Assembly: GCA_002179805.1 (NCBI GenBank)
Contig: NAVB01000402.1
Coordinates: forward strand, 1 to 22,419
Source: Acanthamoeba lenticulata
Lineage: Eukaryota; Discosea; Longamoebia; Acanthamoebidae
DNA length: 22,419 nucleotides
Direction: 5' to 3'
The notes under the pieces are model-generated. The model was not told the DNA's origin, did not search any database, and saw only the letters and a list, made by a program, of their open reading frames with translations. The position numbers were made by a program, and so were the translations under genes. This document shows, in pieces, positions 1 through 7,734 of this stretch (the first letter of the stretch is position 1; each line of letters begins with the position of its first letter).

Positions 1-518
1 GCCGCTGGCACCTGAGCAAGGGCACTTGGTCCGGTTAGGAGCTTTTTGGCGGTGCGGTACGGCTCGGAAGGTGAAGAGGAAACGGTGCTTTCATCGCTCT
101 TTCTGTGAAGTAACGTGGTGATGTCCACTGGCCAGTCTTCCTCGTCTTCTTCCTCCTCCTCCTCACCGGTGGGAAGGGCGGGCAAAGCGCGGCGAGACGG
201 TGAGGAGAAGGAAGGAGTCCATGGGAGGATGAGACCGTGACACGCGGGGCATGGTTGCGTTCGCCCTTCCACCTCCTCGTCCTTGTCTTTGTAGTCCGCG
301 CGAGGAAGGAGAGGAGCGCGACCTGACCTCTGGATGGGGCCGTCGGCGGTGGGTGTGGGCGGGAGAGAGCGAGGGGGCAGGCGCGGGGCGTCGAGGCACG
401 CCGAGCAGAAGACGTGCCCGCACGCGAGCCGCCGCGCCACGCGCCCTCCTCCTCCTCCTCCTCGTGCTGCTGGAGGGGGCGCGACGAAGGGCTCATGGCA
501 CACGAGGCACACGTCCAT
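1..518 (-). CDS. RING-finger protein, 3' part outside the window
   Basis: The frame opens at an ATG at 518 and stays open to the left edge, so at least 172 residues are seen and the end is missing. Residues 4-93 hold a C3HC4 RING: C4/C7, C33-G-H35, C38/C41 and C90/C93. A Gly run (20-25) and a long low-complexity insert lie between the pairs. RINGs of this kind usually recruit an E2 and act as ubiquitin E3 ligases. After the RING comes an acidic Glu/Asp stretch (about 117-127). The spacing CGHxFCxxC and the post-RING CPACxGLxL match the TRIM-NHL protein at 3895-6159 (CGHTFCAEC, CPKCCGLTL), so the two are probably paralogues. B-boxes or NHL repeats may lie beyond the edge (inference). The bases before the ATG end in ggcag, so a 5' intron ending at the start codon is possible. 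The frame is intronless within the window. Confidence 0.75.
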   Translation of the reverse strand, partial: MDVCLVCHEPFVAPPPAARGGGGGGRVARRLACGHVFCSACLDAPRLPPRSLPPTPTADGPIQRSGRAPLLPRADYKDKDEEVEGRTQPCPACHGLILPWTPSFSSPSRRALPALPTGEEEEEEDEEDWPVDITTLLHRKSDESTVSSSPSEPYRTAKKLLTGPSALAQVPA

Positions 519-664
519 CTGCCACCTTGTTTTTGTTTGTTTGCAGTCGGGAGGTGGTCGTGTTCTGGCTTCCTTCTCTGCTTCGGGCGAATAAACCTTT
601 TTATTGCACAGTTCTCATTGGCCACTACCTATAAAAAACTTGGCCTCATGCACCAAAAAAGACG

Positions 665-670
665 AAAAAA
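665..670 (-). terminator. Pol III terminator of tRNA-Arg copy 1
   Basis: Six T residues on the minus strand begin 5 nt past the tRNA 3' end. This is the usual RNA polymerase III stop. The second tRNA copy has the same tract at the same distance. Confidence 0.7.
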
Positions 671-674
671 GATT

Positions 675-746
675 TGAGCCCGCGGGGACTTGAACCCCGA
701 ATCTCTTGATCCGAAGTCAAGCGCCTTTCTATTAGGCCACGGACCC
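675..746 (-). tRNA. tRNA-Arg (anticodon UCG), copy 1
   Basis: A 72-nt cloverleaf can be folded by eye. The acceptor stem GGGTCCG pairs with CGGGCTC, using two G-U pairs, and the discriminator base is A. The D arm is GCC...GGC, the anticodon stem is CTTGA/TCAAG with loop CTTCGGA (anticodon UCG, codon CGA), and the T stem is CGGGG/CCCCG with loop TTCAAGT. The A box (TGGCCTAATAG) and B box (GGTTCAAGTCC) fit Pol III consensus. There is no intron and CCA is not encoded. The D-loop has AG where most tRNAs have the conserved G18-G19. An identical gene lies at 15714-15785. Confidence 0.95.
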
Positions 747-1058
747 TTCGGTGCAAGGACTTGAATGAGAAGTTGGCATATCACATAGGCATGAAATAGT
801 TCCCTGGCTAGGCGTATTTACGCCAGCCTTGAAATAATCATATCTGCTACCCAATTTTATGCAACGTTATGCCCACAAGGTGTGCCTCGGGCAACAGTGT
901 TTGATGACGCGTTTTTACTGCCGGTAAGATTGCGAAAGGTGTTGTAATTTACAAAAGGGAGATTCAGTCAAAGGGGAAATGAGGGAGGTTATCGAAAAAC
1001 CAAATCGCGCTGTTTGGATCTTGTGTGCTTGATGTAGCTGCTCCCGCGAGACCGGTGT
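747..1058. other. Intergenic stretch with one short hairpin
   Basis: No gene is supported here. The only structure I see is an inverted repeat at 806-828: GGCT, an unpaired A, GGCGTA, TT, TACGCC, AGCC. It lies between the 3' end of the 95-aa gene and the tRNA. The stem does not match the histone-type 3' hairpin. Confidence 0.5.
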
Positions 1059-1346
1059 TCATTCGCGCCTGAACTTGAAGACCACGGAAGACTGGAACCG
1101 ATCGACCAGGGGTTTCTCCATGCAGCGCCAATCGAGAATGATCTTGCGGCCGAGATCGCCCTTGGCCTTCTTCTGCTTCTCCACGAGAACGACGAAATCG
1201 AAGGCGTCCATCTTGGAGTCGGCCTCGGCCGCCGTGTCGAACTTGTGCTTGCCCCACCACTCCCACGCTGCGGTCTTGGTCTCTACGCCGGGCTGCGGTT
1301 CGACCTTCTTGTACACGTAGAGACGATACGGCCGCTTGGACGCCAT
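1059..1346 (-). CDS. Small conserved-looking protein, 95 aa, unknown function
   Basis: This is a single open exon from ATG 1346. An in-frame ATG at 1418 would add 24 residues, but the nearer one is preferred because coding-like, charged sequence starts there (MASKRPYRLYVYKK). The protein is basic and compact, with a Trp cluster at about residue 28 (AWEWWGKHKF). It has an alternating hydrophobic/charged C-terminal half (DFVVLVEKQKKAK, then IILDWRCMEKPLVDRF), which suggests a small alpha/beta fold. There is no signal peptide and no membrane segment. I do not recognise the family. The composition and codon pattern look like a real gene rather than a shadow frame, and no better frame exists on the other strand. 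Confidence 0.6.
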   Translation of the reverse strand: MASKRPYRLYVYKKVEPQPGVETKTAAWEWWGKHKFDTAAEADSKMDAFDFVVLVEKQKKAKGDLGRKIILDWRCMEKPLVDRFQSSVVFKFRRE

Positions 1347-1977
1347 GTCCTTCAGTTCGGGGGAGTGGAGTGTATTGAACTGTGAGGTTGAACTTTCCTC
1401 TTCGGCGTCGGCAAGCAAGAGTAATTGCTTGCGTGTCGGAGTCTCGGCGCAGTGCTGTGTGGTTGGCTCTCGTTGGCAACGGCTAGCCGCTTAGTGTGTT
1501 TTGGTCTTGTGTGTGCTTTGCTGCGTTCTGGCTCGCAAGGCAGGGATGGCACTGGTCTCTTGTATGTCGCTTCGGAGCCACAGCAATGTAGCTCCGACGG
1601 AGGGGGGGGGTACGAAAACGAAGCGTACCGTTCTGCGGCTTCGCTCTTTCGGAGGAATGTGCAGCACGCAGCTCTTGGGCGGTGTGGGCTCTCCACCGTC
1701 CTGACACGCACAGAACCACCGACAGCTCGTTCGAACCAGCCCAGACCAACAAGAAAAAACAAGCGAGGCAAGAGAACGCGTATAAAGCAGAACAGAGAAA
1801 GGTCGTTTGTTTGGTGGTGAAGCCCACTGCATACAGTGGGGGACAAGCTGGAGTGAAGAAGACAAAGAAGAGGAAAGAAAAAGGAGGAGGTGAGAGGTCC
1901 AACAAGGCGCGGTCACTATCTCGCTCGAGAGCTCGCGCAGTTCTTGGTTGGTTGTTGGTAAAAGCTGGCTTGCGTGC
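1347..1977. other. Intergenic region with no supported gene
   Basis: This stretch holds the 5' flank of the 95-aa gene and the 3' flank of the repeat-protein gene. Open frames occur on both strands but show no family signal and have simple composition. A TATAAAG at 1781-1787 lies on the plus strand, facing the 3' end of the minus-strand gene beyond. I see no gene for it to serve. Confidence 0.45.
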
Positions 1978-3492
1978 TTAGAGGCCCGTGCGGCCGGTGG
2001 AGGCCGGTTGGCCGCCGTGCATGAGCATCTTGCCCTCCTCCTTCTTGGCCGGGTTGCGCGTGATGGTGCCCTGGACCTCCTTCATGGCGCCCTTGAGCTT
2101 CTGGGTGATGGGCACATGCGTGGCGGTGCCCGTCGTCGTGCTGCTGCCCGTCGTCGACGTGTGGCCCAGGTCGCGGCCGTGCATGACCTCACGTTCGCCG
2201 GTCATCAGCGGCGCGACGGTGGTGGCTGAGCCGAGGCCGCGCTCGCTCTCCAGCATGCCGGGCGCGAGCTCGGCCCTGTGGGGCAGCGTCGTGGTGGCCA
2301 CGACAGGCGCCGCCGGGGCGGCCATGAGGGGCGCGGCCCTGGGCGCGGCGGCCATGGGCACGGTGGGCGGGCGGGCGCCGACGACGACGGTGGGCTCGAT
2401 GATGGGCGGGAGCATGACCGTGTTCTCCTTCTCGATGATGGTCTGCTCGGCGGTGACCTCGGTCTTGATGACGGGCTGGATGTGGTGCTCGCGCTCGTGG
2501 ATGATGGGCTGGATGTGGCGCTCGTGCTTGACCTGGACCGGGTGCTCGACGATGACCTCCTTCTCGAGCTTGGCCCGGTGAATGACGCCCTCGGGGCCGG
2601 CGCGCTCGACGGCCTCGAGGCCCATCGGCAGCGCGGCGCGCTCGACCACGGGCGCGAGCATGACGTTCTTGTCGGTCCTCAGGTGGGTCTGCTCGGCGGT
2701 GACCTCGGTCTTGATGATGGGCTGGATGTGGTGCTCACGCTCGTGGATGATGGGCTGGACGTGGTGCTCGTGCTTGATCTGCACCGGGTGCTCGACGATG
2801 ACGTCCTTGGCCACCTTGGGCGCGTGGATGACGCCCTCGGGCGCGACGCGCTCGACGGCCTCGAGGCCGGCCGGGAGGGCCGCGCGCTCGACGATGGGCG
2901 CGTGCATGACATTCCTGTCCTGCTCGATGATGGGCTGCTCGGTCGTGGCCTCGGTCTTGATGATGGGCTGGATGCGGTGCTCGCGCTCGTGGATGATGGG
3001 CTGGATGTGGTGCTCGCGCTTGACCTCGACCGGGCGCTCGTCCACGATCTGGCGCTCGACGATCGGGCGGTGGATGACGCCCTCGGGCGCGACGCGCTCG
3101 ACGGCCTCGAGGCCGGCCGGGAGGGCCGCGCGCTCGACGACGGGCGGGAGCATGACGTTCTTGTCCTGCTCGATGATGGGCTGCTCGGTCGTGGCCTGGG
3201 TCTTGATGATGGGCTGGATGCGGTGCTCGGTCTCGTGGATGACCGGCTGGATGTGGTGCTCACGCTTGACCTCGAGCGTGCTCTCGTTGATGATCTCCTT
3301 CTCGCGCAGGGGCTCGTGCTGGATCACGCGCTCGGGCTCGTGCACGACCTTTTCCGCGAGCGAGAGCTTCTCCATCGGCACCACGGGCGCGACCGGCGCG
3401 ACGGCCACGGGCGCCACGGGCTTGTGTACCACGGGCGGCGGGATGATGTTGGCGCCAGTGCCGGTCGCGAGGTTGGGCTTCAGGTTCGACAT
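1978..3492 (-). CDS. Protein with four 82-aa repeats and a CsbD-like C-terminus
   Basis: This is an intronless gene of 504 codons. The start at 3492 (MSNLKPNL) was chosen because it follows a CAACAACAAC leader; the open frame continues 60 residues upstream, but that part looks like 5' UTR. Residues 1-70 are Pro/Val/Ala-rich. Residues about 73-360 hold four repeats with an exact 82-residue period (HIQP motifs at about 81, 163, 245 and 327). Each carries HHIQPIIHEREH, KTE, TTEQ, RAALPxGLEAVERxxPEGVIH and a Val/Glu/His tail. Residues about 365-470 are Pro/Ala/Thr-rich. The C-terminus (KLKGAMKEVQG, then NPAKKEEGK) resembles CsbD-type stress proteins, with a KxKGxxKEVxG core. There is no signal peptide or membrane segment. 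The polar, charged, repetitive composition suggests a disordered or extended stress-associated protein, as seen among desiccation and LEA-like proteins (inference). Exact function is unknown. Confidence 0.8.
   Translation of the reverse strand: MSNLKPNLATGTGANIIPPPVVHKPVAPVAVAPVAPVVPMEKLSLAEKVVHEPERVIQHEPLREKEIINESTLEVKREHHIQPVIHETEHRIQPIIKTQATTEQPIIEQDKNVMLPPVVERAALPAGLEAVERVAPEGVIHRPIVERQIVDERPVEVKREHHIQPIIHEREHRIQPIIKTEATTEQPIIEQDRNVMHAPIVERAALPAGLEAVERVAPEGVIHAPKVAKDVIVEHPVQIKHEHHVQPIIHEREHHIQPIIKTEVTAEQTHLRTDKNVMLAPVVERAALPMGLEAVERAGPEGVIHRAKLEKEVIVEHPVQVKHERHIQPIIHEREHHIQPVIKTEVTAEQTIIEKENTVMLPPIIEPTVVVGARPPTVPMAAAPRAAPLMAAPAAPVVATTTLPHRAELAPGMLESERGLGSATTVAPLMTGEREVMHGRDLGHTSTTGSSTTTGTATHVPITQKLKGAMKEVQGTITRNPAKKEEGKMLMHGGQPASTGRTGL
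2413..3276 (-). repeat. Four in-frame 246-bp coding repeats
   Basis: The four units have an exact 246-bp (82-codon) period inside the gene above, with no indels between homologous positions. The two middle stretches are nearly identical at DNA level (for example the segments around 2860-2890 and 3100-3130), which suggests recent duplication or gene conversion. Confidence 0.85.
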
Positions 3493-3894
3493 GTTGTTGT
3501 TGTTGTGGTTAGGAGTTGTGAATCGAAAGAAGGATGTGTGTTGGGATGCGCTTGGGGCAAGATGTTGTTTGTTGGAGGAGGCCGAGAGGTTGGTCCATTT
3601 ATGCGGCCCGAATGCGGGTTCGTAAGATTCCGGGACGAAAGACGGCGACAACCAACAGAAAACACGCCCCACTTTTCATCCGCACAAGCACTGGCGTCTG
3701 CGGGGCCAAACACTGGCAGTGTACACTGATCGTGTGTTGACAAGAACGAAGTGCGAGCTTGAGCGTCGACCTCGTCAAGGACGTGGCCGGGCGAAGTGTG
3801 CGCTAAAAGCGCAATTTTATCTTGTTGTTTTGTTCAGTTTTCGATGGAAAAATCACGCTCCGGAAATTCAAATAAAAAGCTGTCTTTTCGTTCG
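3493..3894. other. Promoter region of the repeat-protein gene
   Basis: No gene is supported here. It holds the 5' leader of the gene starting at 3492 and the 3' flank of the TRIM-NHL gene. On the minus strand a CATAAATGG at about 3596-3604, roughly 105 bp before the ATG, is a weak TATA candidate. Confidence 0.4.
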
Positions 3895-6159
3895 TCACTC
3901 GCTGGCCTGCATTTTCCAAACGGTGACGCACTTGGCGTAGGTCACGACGAGGTGGCCCGTGCTCGGGTCCACCGCTACGCCGCACGGAGCCCGGAACTGC
4001 TCGCTGCTCGGGTGGGCGACCAACGCCCGCACGAGCGAGACGCCCCACTTCCGCCCCTTGTCCGCTTGCTGCTGAACCACTCCAGAGTCGCGCCGCCACA
4101 ACGTCACTTGCCCCCCGCCAATGTCGGCGACGATGATGTGGCCCGTGCGTGGCTCCACCGCCAAGCCCCACGGGCGGTCGAACTCGCCACTGGGCCCGAT
4201 TCTGGGCGCGCCAAAGGCGCCGACAAACTTTGCTGTTGTCGTTGCGCCGTCGGCGGCAGCGATGTGCCACAGCTGGACGCGGCGGTTGCTGCTGTCGGCG
4301 ACGGCCACCATGTTGTGCGGCACGATGGCCACGCCGCATGGGCGCCTGAACTGGCCCGGGCCGGTGCCCTCCCTGCCGAACGCGCCCTTGAACGTGCCGT
4401 CGGCGGCTTGCCACAGCTGGACGCGGTGGTTGCCACTGTCGGCGACGACGACGAGCATCGAGCCTGCTTGGCTCCGCTTGACAATCGCCACGCCGAGCGG
4501 GAAGTAGAACTGGCCCGGGCCAGAGCCCTTTGCCCCAAACGCACGAACAAAGGTCGGGCCGCCATGCACGCCATTCTTCAAATGCCACACCTGCACGCGG
4601 TGGTTGCCGCTGTCGGCGACGATGACGTGGCCCGATTGCTCGTCCAGCGCGACCCAGCTGGGGAGATGAAACTGGCCCGGGCCGCTGCCTTTGCAGCCAA
4701 ACGAGCCTTTGAACGTGCCGTCCGAGAGGCTCCACAGCTCCACCTGGTTCTTGTCAGTATTGGCCACGATGCAGCAGTCCTTGGCCACGGCCACGCCGCA
4801 CGCGCGCGTTGTCGAGAACTTGAGCTGCCTCGTGAGGACCGCCTCAAGTCCTTCGGGCTGCTCGGGCTGAGCCATGGGAGCAGGAGGAGAAGTCAATGGC
4901 TGGCTTCCACGGCCAAGCGCGCCCGACGCTGCCTTGAGGGCCGCATCCATCTGTTGCTCGTATGATGATGGAGATGACGAGGGAAAGGGCAATGATGAAG
5001 AAGATGGTGGTGCAGGAGGGGCGAGGAACTCGATTTGCCGCGCGACACGCTGCCTGGCCTTGGTTGCGACCTCCTTAGCGGCCTTCATCACCGCCTGCTC
5101 CTCTGTTGTTGCACCGCTTTTGAAGATGTCACGACCATCACCACCAAGAGACAGGACAAGGCTGGGCGCGCTCAAGCGCTGCCTCAGCTCGTGCACGGCG
5201 GCCTCGAGCCGCGCCTTGGCCCCGGCGAGCTGCGCCTCGTGCTCGAGGTCACGACCGGCCTCCCACGCATCGACCTCGTCCTCGAGCGCGCGCTGCCGCT
5301 GAGCCAAGACGGCCAGGACGCGCTCCCGCAGCCGCCCCATGTGCTCGGCGATCGCTGTGCGGGCGTCGCGCGCGCGGACGAGCTCGGACTGGGTCTTGGC
5401 CCGCTCGGTCTCGGCGGCGACCTGCACGCTGGTCAAGCTGGCCTCGAGCGCCACCAAGCGCGCTTCGACGGCCTTCCGCGCGCGAGCGTCGGCGTCGGTG
5501 AGCGAGATGGCGTCGTGGCCCTTGTGCGGCCCGACGATGACGCACATGGTGCACATGGGCGTTGCGTCGCGCTCGCACCACAGCTTGACCCGCTTGTCGG
5601 TGTGGTGCGCGCACGGTGGGGCTTGCGCGGCGGCCTCGGTCGTCTTCTTGCTGGCGGGCTCGCGCGCGTGGTTGCGGAAGAGCCGCGCCGCGTGCAGCGC
5701 GTCATCGCACGAGGCGCACAGGAACGCTTTGCAGTCGGCGCAGAAGAGCGCGGCCGGCCGCTGCTCGCACTCGCCGCACGCGACGGAGTCCGCTGCTCGT
5801 CTGAAACTGCTGGGCGACGAAACGGGTGACGAGTACGCTGGTGAGGGCGGAAACGGGAGGCCGGGCCAAGGAGGAGGCGTTCGAAGCGTGAGGCCACAGC
5901 ACTTAGGACACTTGAAGACGAATTCTTCTTCTTCAGCCTCCAGGCTTTCGTGGCCTTGGTTGGTCTCGATCGCCCCAACCAGCGGGTCGTCGTTGTCGCG
6001 AGCGGGGAGGCCGGGCGCGTTGAGGCATTCTGCGCAAAAGGTGTGACCGCACGGGAGGACGCGGCGCTCGAGTTGGTCTGGCGGCACGCCCAAGGCTCGG
6101 TGGCACACGTTGCACACCGTCGCGCCGCGCTCTTTCTCTCGCGATGCCTTTGCGTTCAT
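3895..6159 (-). CDS. TRIM-NHL protein: RING, two B-boxes, coiled coil, NHL propeller
   Basis: This is an intronless gene of 754 residues. The RING is at 16-87 (C16/C19, C37-G-H39, C42/C45, C84/C87) with a long acidic insert before the last pair. B-box 1 at 128-164 has C128/C131, C140/C143, C148/C151, H156 and H164. B-box 2 at 183-215 has C183/H186, C195/D198, C203/C206, H212 and H215. A charged coiled coil follows at about 220-330, then a Ser/Pro linker. The end (about 440-754) holds about six NHL-type blades with repeated GPGQFxxPxGVA and VADSGNHRVQLW motifs, enough for a closed propeller. By family knowledge, TRIM-NHL proteins are RING E3 ligases whose propeller binds RNA or protein partners. 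The role in this organism is unknown. All zinc ligands are present, so it should fold. It starts only 88 bp after the TrmO stop. Confidence 0.92.
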   Translation of the reverse strand: MNAKASREKERGATVCNVCHRALGVPPDQLERRVLPCGHTFCAECLNAPGLPARDNDDPLVGAIETNQGHESLEAEEEEFVFKCPKCCGLTLRTPPPWPGLPFPPSPAYSSPVSSPSSFRRAADSVACGECEQRPAALFCADCKAFLCASCDDALHAARLFRNHAREPASKKTTEAAAQAPPCAHHTDKRVKLWCERDATPMCTMCVIVGPHKGHDAISLTDADARARKAVEARLVALEASLTSVQVAAETERAKTQSELVRARDARTAIAEHMGRLRERVLAVLAQRQRALEDEVDAWEAGRDLEHEAQLAGAKARLEAAVHELRQRLSAPSLVLSLGGDGRDIFKSGATTEEQAVMKAAKEVATKARQRVARQIEFLAPPAPPSSSSLPFPSSSPSSYEQQMDAALKAASGALGRGSQPLTSPPAPMAQPEQPEGLEAVLTRQLKFSTTRACGVAVAKDCCIVANTDKNQVELWSLSDGTFKGSFGCKGSGPGQFHLPSWVALDEQSGHVIVADSGNHRVQVWHLKNGVHGGPTFVRAFGAKGSGPGQFYFPLGVAIVKRSQAGSMLVVVADSGNHRVQLWQAADGTFKGAFGREGTGPGQFRRPCGVAIVPHNMVAVADSSNRRVQLWHIAAADGATTTAKFVGAFGAPRIGPSGEFDRPWGLAVEPRTGHIIVADIGGGQVTLWRRDSGVVQQQADKGRKWGVSLVRALVAHPSSEQFRAPCGVAVDPSTGHLVVTYAKCVTVWKMQASE

Positions 6160-6247
6160 CTTCTTCCACAGGAGGAAAAACTCGATATTTGTGTAATTAA
6201 TTTATTTTTTATGTTGCAAGGCAATTATTATGTTTTTTATTGTGAAT
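6160..6247 (-). promoter_or_regulatory. Compact AT-rich spacer: TrmO polyadenylation and TRIM promoter
   Basis: These 88 bp are far richer in AT than the genes on both sides. On the minus strand there are AATAAA motifs at 6201-6206 and 6236-6241, suited to 3' processing of the TrmO transcript. The same spacer must contain the promoter of the next gene downstream. Confidence 0.45.
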
Positions 6248-7634
6248 TTAAATTAAATTGGCGGTTGGTGTAGAGGACGATGATGGCGTCTGGCCCGGCG
6301 TCGTGGACGTCGTCGTCGTAGCGGCGGCGGCAACGCGGTTGCGCTTGACCTCGGCAAAGTCGGGGTGGTCGTAGCTCTCGGGCCAGAGGTCGATCTGGTG
6401 GACGGTGCAGAGGCCGCGCGCCGAGTCGACGGTGAAGGCGACGTTGAGGCGGTCGATCGACACCCCGTAGGAGCCCGCCCGGTGCTTCTTCTTCATGTGG
6501 AGCGTGCGGATGTCGAGCGCGAGGACCTCCTCGATGCACCGCCGCGCGCGCTCCCAGTCGTCCCGGAAGAAGCGGAGCGCGGGGGCGCTGCGCTGGAGGC
6601 TCTCGAGCGCCTCGGCCGTCATCTCCACACGCAGCCTCGAGGCCATCGTCGTCGTCGCCTTGGCCTCGGCCTCGGCAGCTTCAGGGCCCTGCGGGTCGGC
6701 GACAGCCTCGAGGCTGTCGGTCTCGAGCAGCCAGTCGGCGACGCGGACGTCGACCTGCTGCAGGGCGTCGTAGCGGGCGATGTAGGGCTTGACGTCGAGC
6801 ACGGGCGTCTGGTGGACGAGGTCGACCCCGGCCAGGTGGAGCGTGTCGCCCACGATGGACTCGACGCGCGCCACGCTGAGGCCGATCGGACACGGGCGGT
6901 GGGGTGTGCGCGTGGCCAGCATGCCCAGCTTGCGGCCGCCCAGCCGTGGCGGATGAATCTTGTTCTGGGGGTTGCCCACGTTGTTGTGGAAGAGGAAGAC
7001 AAGCCACACGTGCGAGAAGCCCTCGAGCCCCACCAGCGCATCCTTTGGATTGGTCAGCGCCTCCGACCTGCACCACGCGAGTTGTAAAGCATTAATCGCT
7101 ACAAATTCAATGATTCTACTCGACTTCATCTGACATAGATGAGGCGTAGTAGGAGGCGAACCTGCGTAGGGTGAGCTGGCCGCGGGATGAGGGCACCAGA
7201 AGGCCCTGTCGCGGGGTACCGTGACGCTCGAGGAAGCACGACTCGAAGTAGCCGAGGGGCTGCAGCGAAACGGGGGCGAGTGGCGAGGCTGTGGGCTTCG
7301 TGGTGGAGGCCTCTTCGCCTGCTGCGGCGGCCTTTCGTCGCCGTTTGCGTCCCTTGTGCTCCTCCTCTACCTCCATCTTGGCCTCCTCGTCAGCCTTGCT
7401 CGGTTTATTACCGCCATCGTCACTTCGTTGAGAGGAACCGGCATGGTGGGGCTGTTGCCGGTACTTGCCCAAGTGCACGCTGCAGATGGGCCAACCGATC
7501 CACTCATTGCCGATACCAAAAAATCCCACCATGGCCTCGTCCATAGGTACTGCCGCGTTTGCTTGCGCTCTGGCCGGAGCGCAAAGCGGACATCTCCTCA
7601 GCGGCGCTGGTGGCACAGCCCCCTCCACATCCAT
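6248..7634 (-). CDS. TRMO: tRNA (adenine(37)-N6)-methyltransferase, TrmO/TsaA family
   Basis: Two exons are proposed, 7634-7162 and 7067-6248, with a 94-bp GT-AG intron (phase 2), giving 430 residues. TrmO uses S-adenosylmethionine to methylate N6 of t6A37 in certain tRNAs (known for the family). The domain starts at about residue 124 (LQPLGYFESCF, then HGTPRQGLLVPSSRG), crosses the junction, and continues with GLEGFSHVWLVFLFHNN, PPRLGGRKLGMLATRTPHRP, PIGLSVARVES and GVDLVHQTPVLDVKPYI, which are hallmarks of the family. The N-terminal extension of about 120 residues is unusual. It holds CPLC at 15-18, C51/H54 and H63/H64, and a basic KGRKRRRK stretch (94-101) like a nuclear localisation signal. 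A Thr/Ser-rich tail ends the protein. An alternative start is the Met at residue 87 (position 7376), which would drop the Cys/His part. Confidence 0.9.
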
Positions 7635-7734
7635 GTCCGTCCTGCGTTCGTTTATCTGTTTTGTTTTTCTTCTTTCTTTTTTCTTTAATAATTTAATAAA
7701 AGGAGCTTTAATCAGCAAAAATAATAACAAAAAC
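7635..7734. promoter_or_regulatory. Bidirectional promoter between TrmO and F-box/ankyrin genes
   Basis: Only 100 bp separate the two divergent start codons. The stretch is AT-rich, with a long pyrimidine tract on plus (about 7655-7685) and a TATA-like ATTTAATAAAAGG at 7690-7702. It must serve both genes unless TrmO starts at the downstream Met. Confidence 0.5.

Noticed and set aside
35..625. 196-codon minus-strand frame at the left edge
   Set aside because: It overlaps the RING gene in another frame. Only the frame from 518 shows ordered zinc ligands.
1781..1787. TATAAAG on plus (and TATAAAAAA at 630-638)
   Set aside because: No plus-strand gene follows either motif at a sensible distance; likely chance.
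2278..3729. Long plus-strand open frames (483 and 347 codons) opposite the repeat protein
   Set aside because: They mirror the GC-rich 246-bp repeats of the minus-strand gene and give low-complexity LDDGLDVV-like or Ser/Met/Trp-rich strings. Shadow frames.
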